The notes beneath the pieces are model-generated. The model had not been told where the DNA came from. It made no database searches and was given only the letters and a program-made list of their open reading frames with translations. 64,000 nt of DNA from Thermoplasmata archaeon (lineage in GTDB: Archaea; Thermoplasmatota; Thermoplasmata; Halarchaeoplasmatales; Halarchaeoplasmataceae). The stretch's first letter is position 1, and each line of letters begins with the position of its first letter. Positions 1-8,948 of this stretch are shown here, piece after piece. Both the position numbers and the translations under genes were made by a program. The stretch covers positions 1 to 64,000 of the forward strand of contig PUNK01000071.1 of NCBI GenBank assembly GCA_003552585.1, read 5' to 3'.

Positions 1-352
1 ACCTCCTCATCTTACTTTCATCAGCTACTCCACTCTGGGACAGTAGATATTTGAGTATAGTTTTAACTTTTAGCTCATCGTACATCCCAAAATCTCCAGG
101 AAGATATCCCGTTCTTTTACGTATATCGATAGAATCCTGGTGAGAGTCTAAACCAAATATCTTAACGTCTCCTTCAGTCTTCTGTAAAAGTCCTAAGCAT
201 GCTCTTATAGTGGTTGTCTTACCGGCACCGTTAGGACCCAAGAAACCCATTATCTCCCCGGGATAGACATCTAAATCTAGATCTTTTATACCGACAACAT
301 CTCCATATAATTTAGTAAGGTTCCTGATCTTCAATACAGGCTTTTTATTCAT
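1..352 (-). CDS. ABC transporter ATP-binding protein, partial (runs off window edge)
   Basis: Minus-strand translation MNKKPVLKIRNLTKLYGDVVGIKDLDLDVYPGEIMGFLGPNGAGKTTTIRACLGL contains Walker A GPNGAGKTT; start at 352 overlaps the TetR stop. Confidence 0.9.
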   Translation of the reverse strand, partial: MNKKPVLKIRNLTKLYGDVVGIKDLDLDVYPGEIMGFLGPNGAGKTTTIRACLGLLQKTEGDVKIFGLDSHQDSIDIRKRTGYLPGDFGMYDELKVKTILKYLLSQSGVADESKMRR

Positions 353-1007
353 CTCGATCACCCCTTCTTGCTTTTTCGATAAATTCGTATATCTCATCAT
401 CATATCTATCATAAAATTCGCTAAGGAACGGTTTTTTAGTACCTAACAAACGTTCCAGCATGAAAGCCTCAGCTTTTAGATCATCCAATAACCCTTCATT
501 GAGTAACCCATCTTCGTTCATAAAGAACATCCTCCCGTTGAGCCAGAATCTGATAGTCTGTTCAGGATATTCTGTATTGAAAATCCCTTCTTTTATTCCT
601 TGTTCTACGATCTCCGTCAGATACGGGGTGGTCATCCCCACGGTTTTGTTAAATAACTGGTAATAGACCTTAGGATCGTTTTCTTTGTTATAATAAGAAA
701 CCATGTAGGGCTTTTCTCTTTTACTTTGAAATGCAGTTGACATAAATCTTAAGAACTTCTCATCGGCCCGAAGATCAGTATCACCCACGATCTCAGCTAA
801 TATGTTTTCTAGTTCATGGATCATCCTATTCGTAATAGCTTCGATGATCTCCTCTTTCGTTTCAAAATAGTAATAGAAAAGTCCGTGGGCTACGCCTACT
901 TCATCACAGATGTCGTCAACCGAAGTATTTGAGTATCCCTTTTCAGAGAACTGCCTCTCAGCTGCATCGACTAGTTCTTCTTTCTTACTCACTTCCCCGC
1001 TCGTCAT
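345..1007 (-). CDS. TetR/AcrR family transcriptional regulator
   Basis: N-terminal HTH (AAERQFSEKGYSNTSVDDICDEVGVAHGLFYYYFETKEEI); adjacent to ABC transporter. Confidence 0.92.
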   Translation of the reverse strand: MTSGEVSKKEELVDAAERQFSEKGYSNTSVDDICDEVGVAHGLFYYYFETKEEIIEAITNRMIHELENILAEIVGDTDLRADEKFLRFMSTAFQSKREKPYMVSYYNKENDPKVYYQLFNKTVGMTTPYLTEIVEQGIKEGIFNTEYPEQTIRFWLNGRMFFMNEDGLLNEGLLDDLKAEAFMLERLLGTKKPFLSEFYDRYDDEIYEFIEKARRGDRDE

Positions 1008-1018
1008 CGTTCCTCTCC

Positions 1019-1035
1019 TGACTGACTGTCAGTCA
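1019..1035. promoter_or_regulatory. Perfect palindrome TGACTGAC-T-GTCAGTCA, putative TetR operator
   Basis: 8+1+8 inverted repeat 11 nt upstream of the TetR start codon. Confidence 0.7.
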
Positions 1036-1137
1036 ATAAGATGTTTAACATCATATAAAGTTATCGGTGTATCAAATCACAAACGATAGATTAACTCAAA
1101 AATGATTGAAAAGAAACGGATTCTAAAGAATGTAGTC

Positions 1138-1153
1138 AGTGACATATGTCACT
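1138..1153. promoter_or_regulatory. Perfect 16-bp palindrome AGTGACATATGTCACT
   Basis: Read directly; intergenic between GyrI-like gene and TetR gene. Confidence 0.5.
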
Positions 1154-1179
1154 CAGAATCCTCCTATGGCTCTAATATT

Positions 1180-1196
1180 TTGAGCAAATTGCTCAA
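1180..1196. repeat. Perfect inverted repeat TTGAGCAA-A-TTGCTCAA overlapping the stop of the GyrI-like gene
   Basis: 8+1+8 inverted repeat read directly. Confidence 0.5.
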
Positions 1197-1708
1197 TCGA
1201 TTGGCATGATAGGTAGGTATACGGTAAGAGTAGATTCCTCTATCATATCTATGCCTTTAAACAACTTTTCATCAAAGCACTGGATGTGATAGAGATGTCT
1301 CTTATGTGGCCTTATATCATATCCAGAATCAGGGAGCCACTTCTCTAGAACTGTAGACTCCCATTTAACTATCTCCTTTCCTTCAAAAGTAAATCTGGCA
1401 AATTCCCCCCCAGGTAACACTTTACTCACGAGTTCAAGAGGCATCCCCTCTAAACTTTTAACTTCAATACCCACGAATATATGAAAAACTCCTATCGTTT
1501 CAATTTCTTCCTCGTTCCATATGTGTACTTCGTAGGAAAGATCCTTTCCTTTTACCTCATGTTCGAGAAGATTCCAATTCTTTTGTGTGAAGTCAGAAAA
1601 CATTTCCCATAGTATCTCTGCAGGATTTTCCCTCTCCTCTCCTGCGGGTCCATAGTAATCCATCCCGAGCATTTTCATACTGTCTTTTTCAACAATTTCT
1701 ACGTCCAT
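1193..1708 (-). CDS. GyrI-like / effector-binding-domain protein
   Basis: 171 aa, resembles AraC-type effector-binding (GyrI-like) domain pattern. Confidence 0.55.
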   Translation of the reverse strand: MDVEIVEKDSMKMLGMDYYGPAGEERENPAEILWEMFSDFTQKNWNLLEHEVKGKDLSYEVHIWNEEEIETIGVFHIFVGIEVKSLEGMPLELVSKVLPGGEFARFTFEGKEIVKWESTVLEKWLPDSGYDIRPHKRHLYHIQCFDEKLFKGIDMIEESTLTVYLPIMPID

Positions 1709-1803
1709 GTCAGAGTAAATGAAAATAAAGCTACAAATAATTTATCTTTTTCAACATCAATTATTTAATCCATGACTTTTTATGAGACTTAGATGTGATA
1801 TTC

Positions 1804-2541
1804 ATGTGTTTCAACATTTCACTACACAAGGATCCAGGATATATCGAAGATCGATTCAAAGTTTCATTTCCCGCGAATTCAGAATTCAAGTCATTTTATC
1901 ACGTTTCGGCTATCTCAAATCCTGCACTCCCAGTTATAAGTAGTGAAAATAAAGGGGAGGTCAGTTTTTATGAGTGGGGCTTGATACCATATTGGGTTAA
2001 AGACGAAAAGATGGCTGAAAAAATCAGAAAAAAAACAGTAAATGCTCGATCTGAAAGTATCTTTGATAAACCCTCCTTCAAAGTACCTATAAAGGAAAAA
2101 AGATGTCTGGTCTTGGCAGATGGCTTCTTTGAATGGAGAGAGGTAAAGGGTAAAAATTATCCGTATCACATCAGATTAAAGGATGACGAAGCCTTCGCAT
2201 TTGCTGGTATATGGGACAAGTGGCATCACCCATATAAAAAGAAAACGGTTCAAACTTTCTCAATAATTACTACCAAAGCAAATCCTCTCCTATCAAAGAT
2301 ACATAATAAAAGGAAAAGAATGCCGGTCATACTTGAGAGGGATAATGAAAAGAGGTGGTTAAATTCAGATATGTCCGAGGAGGAAGTTCGAAGAATGCTC
2401 ATACAATACGATGAAGATCTGATGGGAGCTTATCCTGTAAAAAGACTTATTACGAAAAAAGATGTCGATGATGATGTGCCTGAAATTATCGAACCATACG
2501 ATTATGAGGAGTTAAATTTTGTACAAGAAACTTTGTTATAA
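1804..2541 (+). CDS. SRAP (SOS response-associated peptidase; YedK/HMCES) family protein
   Basis: Starts MCFN... so Cys2 would be the catalytic residue; CLVLADGFFEWRE motif. ORF-track start 1795 moved to 1804 so Cys follows Met1. Confidence 0.88.
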   Translation: MCFNISLHKDPGYIEDRFKVSFPANSEFKSFYHVSAISNPALPVISSENKGEVSFYEWGLIPYWVKDEKMAEKIRKKTVNARSESIFDKPSFKVPIKEKRCLVLADGFFEWREVKGKNYPYHIRLKDDEAFAFAGIWDKWHHPYKKKTVQTFSIITTKANPLLSKIHNKRKRMPVILERDNEKRWLNSDMSEEEVRRMLIQYDEDLMGAYPVKRLITKKDVDDDVPEIIEPYDYEELNFVQETLL

Positions 2542-2560
2542 CTACATCACTTCGATGTGT

Positions 2561-3505
2561 TCAAAAGAAGATATATCCAACTAAAAAAGTTAACCCAGCC
2601 GCTGTGAAAAATGCCATTATCCAAGCTAGTATTGTAAATGTTAATTTTTTTGTACCAACATTTGTTTTTCCCACTACAAGACCACTTCCTATGATAGATG
2701 CAATAATAGCCTGATTGAATGATATTGGTACCCCTATAAATACTCCAACCTGTGCTAGTAATGCTGCAGTTACCAATGCAGCCGCAGATCTTCTCGGACC
2801 AATGTTTGAATAATCAAATGAAACGGCATTGATGATCCTTGGTGAAAGGAACCATGCACCTAATAATATGGAAACTCCTCCTAAGATCAAAAGGGTGATC
2901 ATGGGTATGTTCAAGGGTGCCAGGGGCCCTACCGCCTTTCCTACCGAGTTCGCACCTGAGGTATATGCAACAAAAAGACCGAGCAACATAAGAGGATACT
3001 TGAATTTTTTTCCGGTTTCCTCTATTGGAATGTACTTCCTTAATATTCGAGATACCGAGTACCCTATAGCTATTGATAGAAAAGGGATGGCTAACCAGTA
3101 TCCAACTATCACGTAAACGGATGACCAGGATATCACGTTACCAAAACCTAATCCACTTCCTATCACGGCCCCAACGATCGTGAAGGCGGTGGGCATGGGG
3201 TAATCAGTAATAACGCTTATGATGACAAGTATAGACGCAACTAATAAAATTATAAAGCTTTGAGCCAATATGATTTCGCCACCGAGTATATTTGTTCCGA
3301 CAGTAGTTGTAACTCTCCCGCCTTGAACCACAGCTCCTACCATAGCCGCTATCCCTGCTAAAAGTGCTGCTTTTAAGATACTTAAATATCCTGAAGATGT
3401 GACCGGAGCAAAGGCTGGAGCTACAGCTGATGCACCAACGGAAATTCCTACAAATATCGACGCACCAACGGTGGCAAAAATAGCAATGGTTTGAAAATCT
3501 AGCAT
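2561..3505 (-). CDS. PiT-family inorganic phosphate permease
   Basis: Multi-TM protein with duplicated GANSVGKAVGPL-type signature. Confidence 0.85.
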   Translation of the reverse strand: MLDFQTIAIFATVGASIFVGISVGASAVAPAFAPVTSSGYLSILKAALLAGIAAMVGAVVQGGRVTTTVGTNILGGEIILAQSFIILLVASILVIISVITDYPMPTAFTIVGAVIGSGLGFGNVISWSSVYVIVGYWLAIPFLSIAIGYSVSRILRKYIPIEETGKKFKYPLMLLGLFVAYTSGANSVGKAVGPLAPLNIPMITLLILGGVSILLGAWFLSPRIINAVSFDYSNIGPRRSAAALVTAALLAQVGVFIGVPISFNQAIIASIIGSGLVVGKTNVGTKKLTFTILAWIMAFFTAAGLTFLVGYIFF

Positions 3506-4092
3506 TAACTTCCTTCCTTCAATGTCATTTTTAAACTATCCCTGATATCTTTATCAGTTACATTGATATTTAAAGTACATTTACCATTATTTCTAACTAA
3601 AAGGTTGAGGGAGAAGTCCCTGGTGTCAAAATAATGAGGGTTGAGTTGTAGCATGACATTCTTATATATGCTTTTTTCTGCCTTCCTGATCGAGTTAATT
3701 GATTTATACCTCATATATCTGTAAACTTTTTTAGAAGCATTTTTCATCTCTAATCTAGGTGATTCTAGACGCATTAATTTATTTCCTGCTTCAGCTATAT
3801 CCCTAGATGCCTTTTTGATCTCGCCTTCAGGATTATCGCATTCTTTTTCCTTCCCCTCTGTTCCTAAAGAAGCCTCTCTTGCTGTTTTTTCCTTGAGATC
3901 ATCCGTTGACTCATTTTTTCTTGGCCTCCAGTTATGAAGCTTTTTAACAGAATTCTCATTGACATCTATATCCTGTAGTGTGTTTTCTAAATCTTTTGTA
4001 AAATTGCAAACGTCGTTCCAGTCCCCCTCGAACTTCACTCCGGTTAAAGTGGTTTCGTAGTGGGTTTTAGTCATATTGTATCTCCTCACCAA
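3505..4092 (-). CDS. Hypothetical protein abutting the phosphate permease
   Basis: 195-aa ORF whose stop touches the permease start. Confidence 0.6.
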   Translation of the reverse strand: MVRRYNMTKTHYETTLTGVKFEGDWNDVCNFTKDLENTLQDIDVNENSVKKLHNWRPRKNESTDDLKEKTAREASLGTEGKEKECDNPEGEIKKASRDIAEAGNKLMRLESPRLEMKNASKKVYRYMRYKSINSIRKAEKSIYKNVMLQLNPHYFDTRDFSLNLLVRNNGKCTLNINVTDKDIRDSLKMTLKEGS

Positions 4093-4200
4093 ATATTGGG
4101 GTATATATAGTTTTTGGTCGACTTCGATAACAATTTATCAGTTACTACTTGACATATCAAATATCACTCTGACAATATGTGTGTTTAAAAAAATACAAAA

Positions 4201-4800
4201 TCATATTAAGTAGGGAGAATCTCCACCTGCGAGTGTTATTGCAAAGGCATAGATAGTTTCAAACTGAAAACTTTTTTCCTTTTGTTCAAGGATGGAATAT
4301 CCCGCTTCAATTGAATTGTAGATACGTGTTAGTGGAGATTTGTCAGAGCAGGTAAAGTATATTCGTCCATGAGGTTGCAAGTACAAGAAAGCCTTATCAA
4401 GGAACTTTAAAATAACCTCATCTCCTCTTACCCCTCCATCCCATCTTGAGTCATAAGTTAGTGATGGGATATGGGACAAGTATGGCGGATTAAAAATGAT
4501 CACATCCCAAACCCCATCGACATTGGAAAAAATATCACTCCAGTGGATGTCTTCAAAATCAACATCATTTTTTTCAGCATTCCTACGAGTAAGTTCTATC
4601 GCTTTTTCATTTATATCGACTGCAGTAACCACTGCACCATTTAAAGCACAGTGAAGAGATATTATTCCAGTTCCACAACCGATTTCTAAAACATCTTCAT
4701 TTTTATCCACTTCTATCAGTTCAATGAGTAAATAAGTATCGTCTGAAGGAGAGTAAACGTCTTTAGATTCCTTAATATCTAAACCGCTGATCACATCCAC
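4201..4800 (-). CDS. HemK/PrmC-like class I methyltransferase
   Basis: DVLEIGCGTGIISL SAM motif and NPPY motif. Confidence 0.85.
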   Translation of the reverse strand: MDVISGLDIKESKDVYSPSDDTYLLIELIEVDKNEDVLEIGCGTGIISLHCALNGAVVTAVDINEKAIELTRRNAEKNDVDFEDIHWSDIFSNVDGVWDVIIFNPPYLSHIPSLTYDSRWDGGVRGDEVILKFLDKAFLYLQPHGRIYFTCSDKSPLTRIYNSIEAGYSILEQKEKSFQFETIYAFAITLAGGDSPYLI

Positions 4801-4803
4801 AAG

Positions 4804-7521
4804 TCATTCCGCCATATTTTGCATCTCTTCTTGGTATTCTTTAAGATATTTTATACTTTTTTCGATATCTTCTTGGTTTTCCTTCAATTCTACCTTTCGC
4901 AATAGATAAATTGCTTTAGAAACGTTTTTGCCAGATAACTTTGCCTCCTTTATTTCTTCCTGGGCATTTTTAATAATTTTTTTTAATTTATCGGGCAATC
5001 TTTTGAAAACGTTCCTTTGCAGCTTCTGGGTTTTTTCTTCAGCTTCTTTTACTTTCCCCTCATCTAATACACTATTTATAACTTCTAACTTTGAGAATGC
5101 CTCATCAACCTCTATTCCCAACTTTACAGAGTCATCCAATAAGTTTTTCAGTTCGTTTATTTTATCTTTGAGTCTAGCTTCAGGACCTTTTTCTTCCTCT
5201 GCTAATCTCAAAGCTTCAGACATTGTCGAAAAAGCTTTTGCCGTATCACCTTCTTTTAAATGACAGTTTGCTTTTTTCACTAGGTTTTCAATATGGGGAT
5301 GCTCTTGTTCTATTTCATCAAGGATCTCGTTTATTCTGTTCTCACTTTCCTTTATTTTATTTTTCATCGAAGAAAGCAAAAATACTTTACCCTTTTCTAG
5401 GAAAGAAAAGGCTTCTTCATATCGGTCGTTATTATTACTAATCAAAGCTTTATTAATCATCTCTCCAGCCTTTTCTACACCAATATTCTGTCCCCTGGCG
5501 GACACAATTAGACCTTTTAGATCTGACATAGATTTTTTGACCTTTTCTTTATATTCCTCTTCAGAATATTCTTCATTTTTAGAAGTTGATTTTTTTAGTA
5601 TTTTAAAAAATATTTCTTCAGCCGACTCAAAATTACCATCATTTGCTTTTTCAATACCCTTTTCTAATTCTTTTTTGTATTCTTCTGGTAAATCATCAAT
5701 AGACTCTTCTATTCTGTTATAGATTTTTTTTAAATCTTTTAGTTCATCTATCTTATTTTCGGCATCTTCTAATAAATTAACGGTTTTTTCATCCTCATCA
5801 GCGGACTCTGCTTTTTTTATTATTTTTCTTACGTATTCATACCCTGGCACTTTTTCCTCTAGTTCATCAAGAAGTTTTTGCACTTTATCCAACTTATGTT
5901 GATATGAAACTTTTTCTTTATCATAAAATTCTTCTTTAATAGAACTAAAGACATCATCAGCGAGTTCATAAGCGTTTTCAAAATCACCTTTATCTGCCGT
6001 TTGTTTTACCTGCTTTAACTCCTCGAGATGGTGCTCATATTTTAGTCCTTTCTCTTTCATTTTTAGTAGGAGTCTTTTACTATCTTTCACATGTTGAAAT
6101 ATATCTAGTACTAGATCCGAATTTAGACTGACCCTCTCCAGATTTTTGATAGCCTTCTTGTATTCACCGCTTTTTTTTGCCTTCAATCCGTTCTTCATAT
6201 CTTTTTTTATGCTGTCTATCTTAATTTTAGCCTTTCTAGCCTTGGCGAGCTTTCCTCTGGCCTTGTCTATCAATTCGTCTACATCTTTTTCTTTGTCTTT
6301 TGGTAAAGAAGTATCGTTTTCTAGGGCAACTACAACTTTTTCATCTGCCTCCTCCTCAAGAATCTTATCATCTTTTTTGGTTTTTTCTAGAAGAGAATCA
6401 AACTCTCCAATCAATTTTTTTGATTTTTTTTCAGCTTTATCTAAGTCACCTTCATCTGTCAAATCTATAATTTGTTGAAAACGTTCTTTTAGCTCTGAGT
6501 CCTCGGGAAGTTTTTCAATAGAAGACCTTTCTTGAAGTATTGGGAGTAAATATTTCTCTATTCTTCCTACTTTATTTATAATTGACTCGGCTTTATCCAC
6601 AGCATCTTCACGATTGTCCTCTACCCTTGCTTTAGAAGCCTCCTCGAGCTCAGTACGGATTGACCTTAATCTAATCCTTTTGCTGGATAAGCGAGAGATA
6701 AGATATCTAGCTCTGCTTACTTTCTCTTCAACCTCTTTTACATCTACAGCTTGATCCTGTTCAGCAATAACCTTCTTTTCAGAGTCACCAAATTGATCCT
6801 CCAATGTTTCCATGCCTGGAAACCCTTCAACTCTAAAATCAACAGCGATTTTATATGCTCTTGTTGCTTCTTCCATCTTACCAAGTTTCATGGCCAACCT
6901 TGCTTTAGCATTCCATATATGTTCGTACAAAGGATCGTATTCGATAACTTTGTCATATGACTCATATGCTGCCTCGTACGCCCCGATGCTTTCAAGTATT
7001 GCTGCTCTACCAAACCAAATGTCTTCATCAGAATTCCCTTCCATGATTTCTATTTCATACTGAGCTAATTTTTTTAGAGGTTTTTCCAAAACGACTCCAC
7101 CAGGTAGAAATACTTGTTCTTCCATATCAGAAAAACGAGTTTCACACTCAGGACAAATATTGGTTGAAATAGACAAAATAACTCTACATTCAGGACACCT
7201 GATCTCTTCACTTATGTCCCGTGCCTCCGTTCTAGAACCGAGCAGCTCTTCCTTTATATCTTTGATTTTCTTTTCACCCAACCCTTCCAATTCTGATAAT
7301 TCTTTTTCATCTGAGTCATTTAACGAACCCAAGTCTGAGAAACCATTTTTTATCAGAAGTCTAGCAGTCAATTCTCCAATAGACGGAACAGTCATCAATT
7401 CAGCTATTTTTTTACTTTTAACAAAATCATTGTTTTCTTCCATATGGATTCCTCTTACCGAATTCTTGGGTTGGTTAGCAACACCGTAATATACTGTGTT
7501 AAGATATTTGGTGTACTTCAT
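4804..7521 (-). CDS. Large HhH + zinc-ribbon + TPR + coiled-coil protein (real start may be 7443, MEENNDF)
   Basis: HhH segment SIGELTARLLIKNGFSDLGSL...LEGLGEKKIKDI; CPEC-x11-CPEC ribbon; TPR; ~650 aa of helical repeats. Confidence 0.8.
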   Translation of the reverse strand: MKYTKYLNTVYYGVANQPKNSVRGIHMEENNDFVKSKKIAELMTVPSIGELTARLLIKNGFSDLGSLNDSDEKELSELEGLGEKKIKDIKEELLGSRTEARDISEEIRCPECRVILSISTNICPECETRFSDMEEQVFLPGGVVLEKPLKKLAQYEIEIMEGNSDEDIWFGRAAILESIGAYEAAYESYDKVIEYDPLYEHIWNAKARLAMKLGKMEEATRAYKIAVDFRVEGFPGMETLEDQFGDSEKKVIAEQDQAVDVKEVEEKVSRARYLISRLSSKRIRLRSIRTELEEASKARVEDNREDAVDKAESIINKVGRIEKYLLPILQERSSIEKLPEDSELKERFQQIIDLTDEGDLDKAEKKSKKLIGEFDSLLEKTKKDDKILEEEADEKVVVALENDTSLPKDKEKDVDELIDKARGKLAKARKAKIKIDSIKKDMKNGLKAKKSGEYKKAIKNLERVSLNSDLVLDIFQHVKDSKRLLLKMKEKGLKYEHHLEELKQVKQTADKGDFENAYELADDVFSSIKEEFYDKEKVSYQHKLDKVQKLLDELEEKVPGYEYVRKIIKKAESADEDEKTVNLLEDAENKIDELKDLKKIYNRIEESIDDLPEEYKKELEKGIEKANDGNFESAEEIFFKILKKSTSKNEEYSEEEYKEKVKKSMSDLKGLIVSARGQNIGVEKAGEMINKALISNNNDRYEEAFSFLEKGKVFLLSSMKNKIKESENRINEILDEIEQEHPHIENLVKKANCHLKEGDTAKAFSTMSEALRLAEEEKGPEARLKDKINELKNLLDDSVKLGIEVDEAFSKLEVINSVLDEGKVKEAEEKTQKLQRNVFKRLPDKLKKIIKNAQEEIKEAKLSGKNVSKAIYLLRKVELKENQEDIEKSIKYLKEYQEEMQNMAE

Positions 7522-7661
7522 ATATATAATTTGGTACGATTTTCGAAATGTTATAAGTAAAAGAACAAAAAATCATCGAAATAAAATTAGACCAAGCCTC
7601 TGCAAAAAATAGTTATACCATGGCCTTTGTAAACAGTAGTATCTAAACATGGAGACAAAAG

Positions 7662-8948
7662 ATGTCTAGAAAAGCCATAACACTCTTAATAATTGGGATC
7701 TTGCTTGTTGCACTAATACCTGTTTCGCAAAGTCAGGGTAACGATTCCCCTCATCCGTGGCCTACTATAGGGAATGACTTAAAAAATACAGGGAGAAGTG
7801 AAATAGACACATCTCATACCAATGGAACAGTGAAATGGAATGCCACTCATGTCCCCGATGTTCAAGTTTCTCCTTCCCCAGTAGTTGATGACCAGGATAC
7901 TGTATATATATCAAACATTGCTTTATATGGCTTTTCAGAGGGAGAAGTGGTCTTTAAATTCACCCCTGATGATGATATGACTACTTCACCACCAGCTATC
8001 GGTGATGATGGAACTATTTACGTGGGAAGCAGTCATGGATATCTCTATGCTTTCGATCGTAATACAGAAGAAATTTTATGGAAATTTGATGCAGGCTCCA
8101 CCATCAGGACTCCACCCAAAATTGGCTCTGGTGGCGAGATTTATTTTGGGACTAATGACGGTATTTTATTCGCCATCCATGACGATGGGAGCGAGATGTG
8201 GAGCTTTGATATAACAGATATAAATCAACCGGAAGAACGGTCGGATATAGTCACCTCTATAGCAATGGATGACCACGGGAATATATATTTTGGTTCACTT
8301 GATTATCACATCTACTCGGTGGATAGTGCTGGTGGATATAGATGGAGTACTTCTACCGATTTTCAAGTATGGTCTTCACCAACAATAGCAGAAGATGGGA
8401 CAATATACGTTGGTACGTTTGTTGGACTACTAGCTTTAAATAGTCAGGGAGAAGTTAAATGGGAGTATGAGGTGATAACCGAGGGAGAAGCTGGTGAGGA
8501 GTATAGAGGTGTCATGGGTTCACCGGTTCTAGATGAGGATGGCACAATCTATTTCGGTGCTCTCGATAATGAATTGTATGCCCTTTCCCCCGATGGAGAA
8601 CTTGAGTGGACATTCAAAACCGACGGAATAATCGTTTCTTCCCCAGCACTTGGAGATGATGGAACATTATATTTTGGGTCCTACGATACAGCTTTTTATG
8701 CTCTCGAGGCAGATTTTGATAGGAATCTACGATGGTATTTTAACGAAACTATGGCTCCTTTCTCAGCGTCACCTGCCATCGGTTCTGATGGTACCATCTT
8801 TATAGCAGATGATATGGGCATTGTTTATGCCTTTACAGGAGAGCACGAAGAGAGGAGAACCCCAGGTTTCTCCTTATTAGCTCTAATAGGTGGCACAGCT
8901 ATAGCAATGATGATTTACTGTAAAAAGATCAATCCCAAAACTTCTTAG
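7662..8948 (+). CDS. Secreted PQQ-like beta-propeller protein with C-terminal PGF-type tail
   Basis: Signal peptide, repeated DDGTIYFGS-type blades, C-terminal TPGFSLLALIGGTAIAMMIYCKK. Confidence 0.85.
   Translation: MSRKAITLLIIGILLVALIPVSQSQGNDSPHPWPTIGNDLKNTGRSEIDTSHTNGTVKWNATHVPDVQVSPSPVVDDQDTVYISNIALYGFSEGEVVFKFTPDDDMTTSPPAIGDDGTIYVGSSHGYLYAFDRNTEEILWKFDAGSTIRTPPKIGSGGEIYFGTNDGILFAIHDDGSEMWSFDITDINQPEERSDIVTSIAMDDHGNIYFGSLDYHIYSVDSAGGYRWSTSTDFQVWSSPTIAEDGTIYVGTFVGLLALNSQGEVKWEYEVITEGEAGEEYRGVMGSPVLDEDGTIYFGALDNELYALSPDGELEWTFKTDGIIVSSPALGDDGTLYFGSYDTAFYALEADFDRNLRWYFNETMAPFSASPAIGSDGTIFIADDMGIVYAFTGEHEERRTPGFSLLALIGGTAIAMMIYCKKINPKTS

Noticed and set aside
4928-7489. Chain of + strand ORFs antisense to the 905-aa gene
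   Set aside because: Ser/Phe-rich translations typical of the reverse complement of Lys/Glu-rich coding sequence; sense ORF has clear domains.
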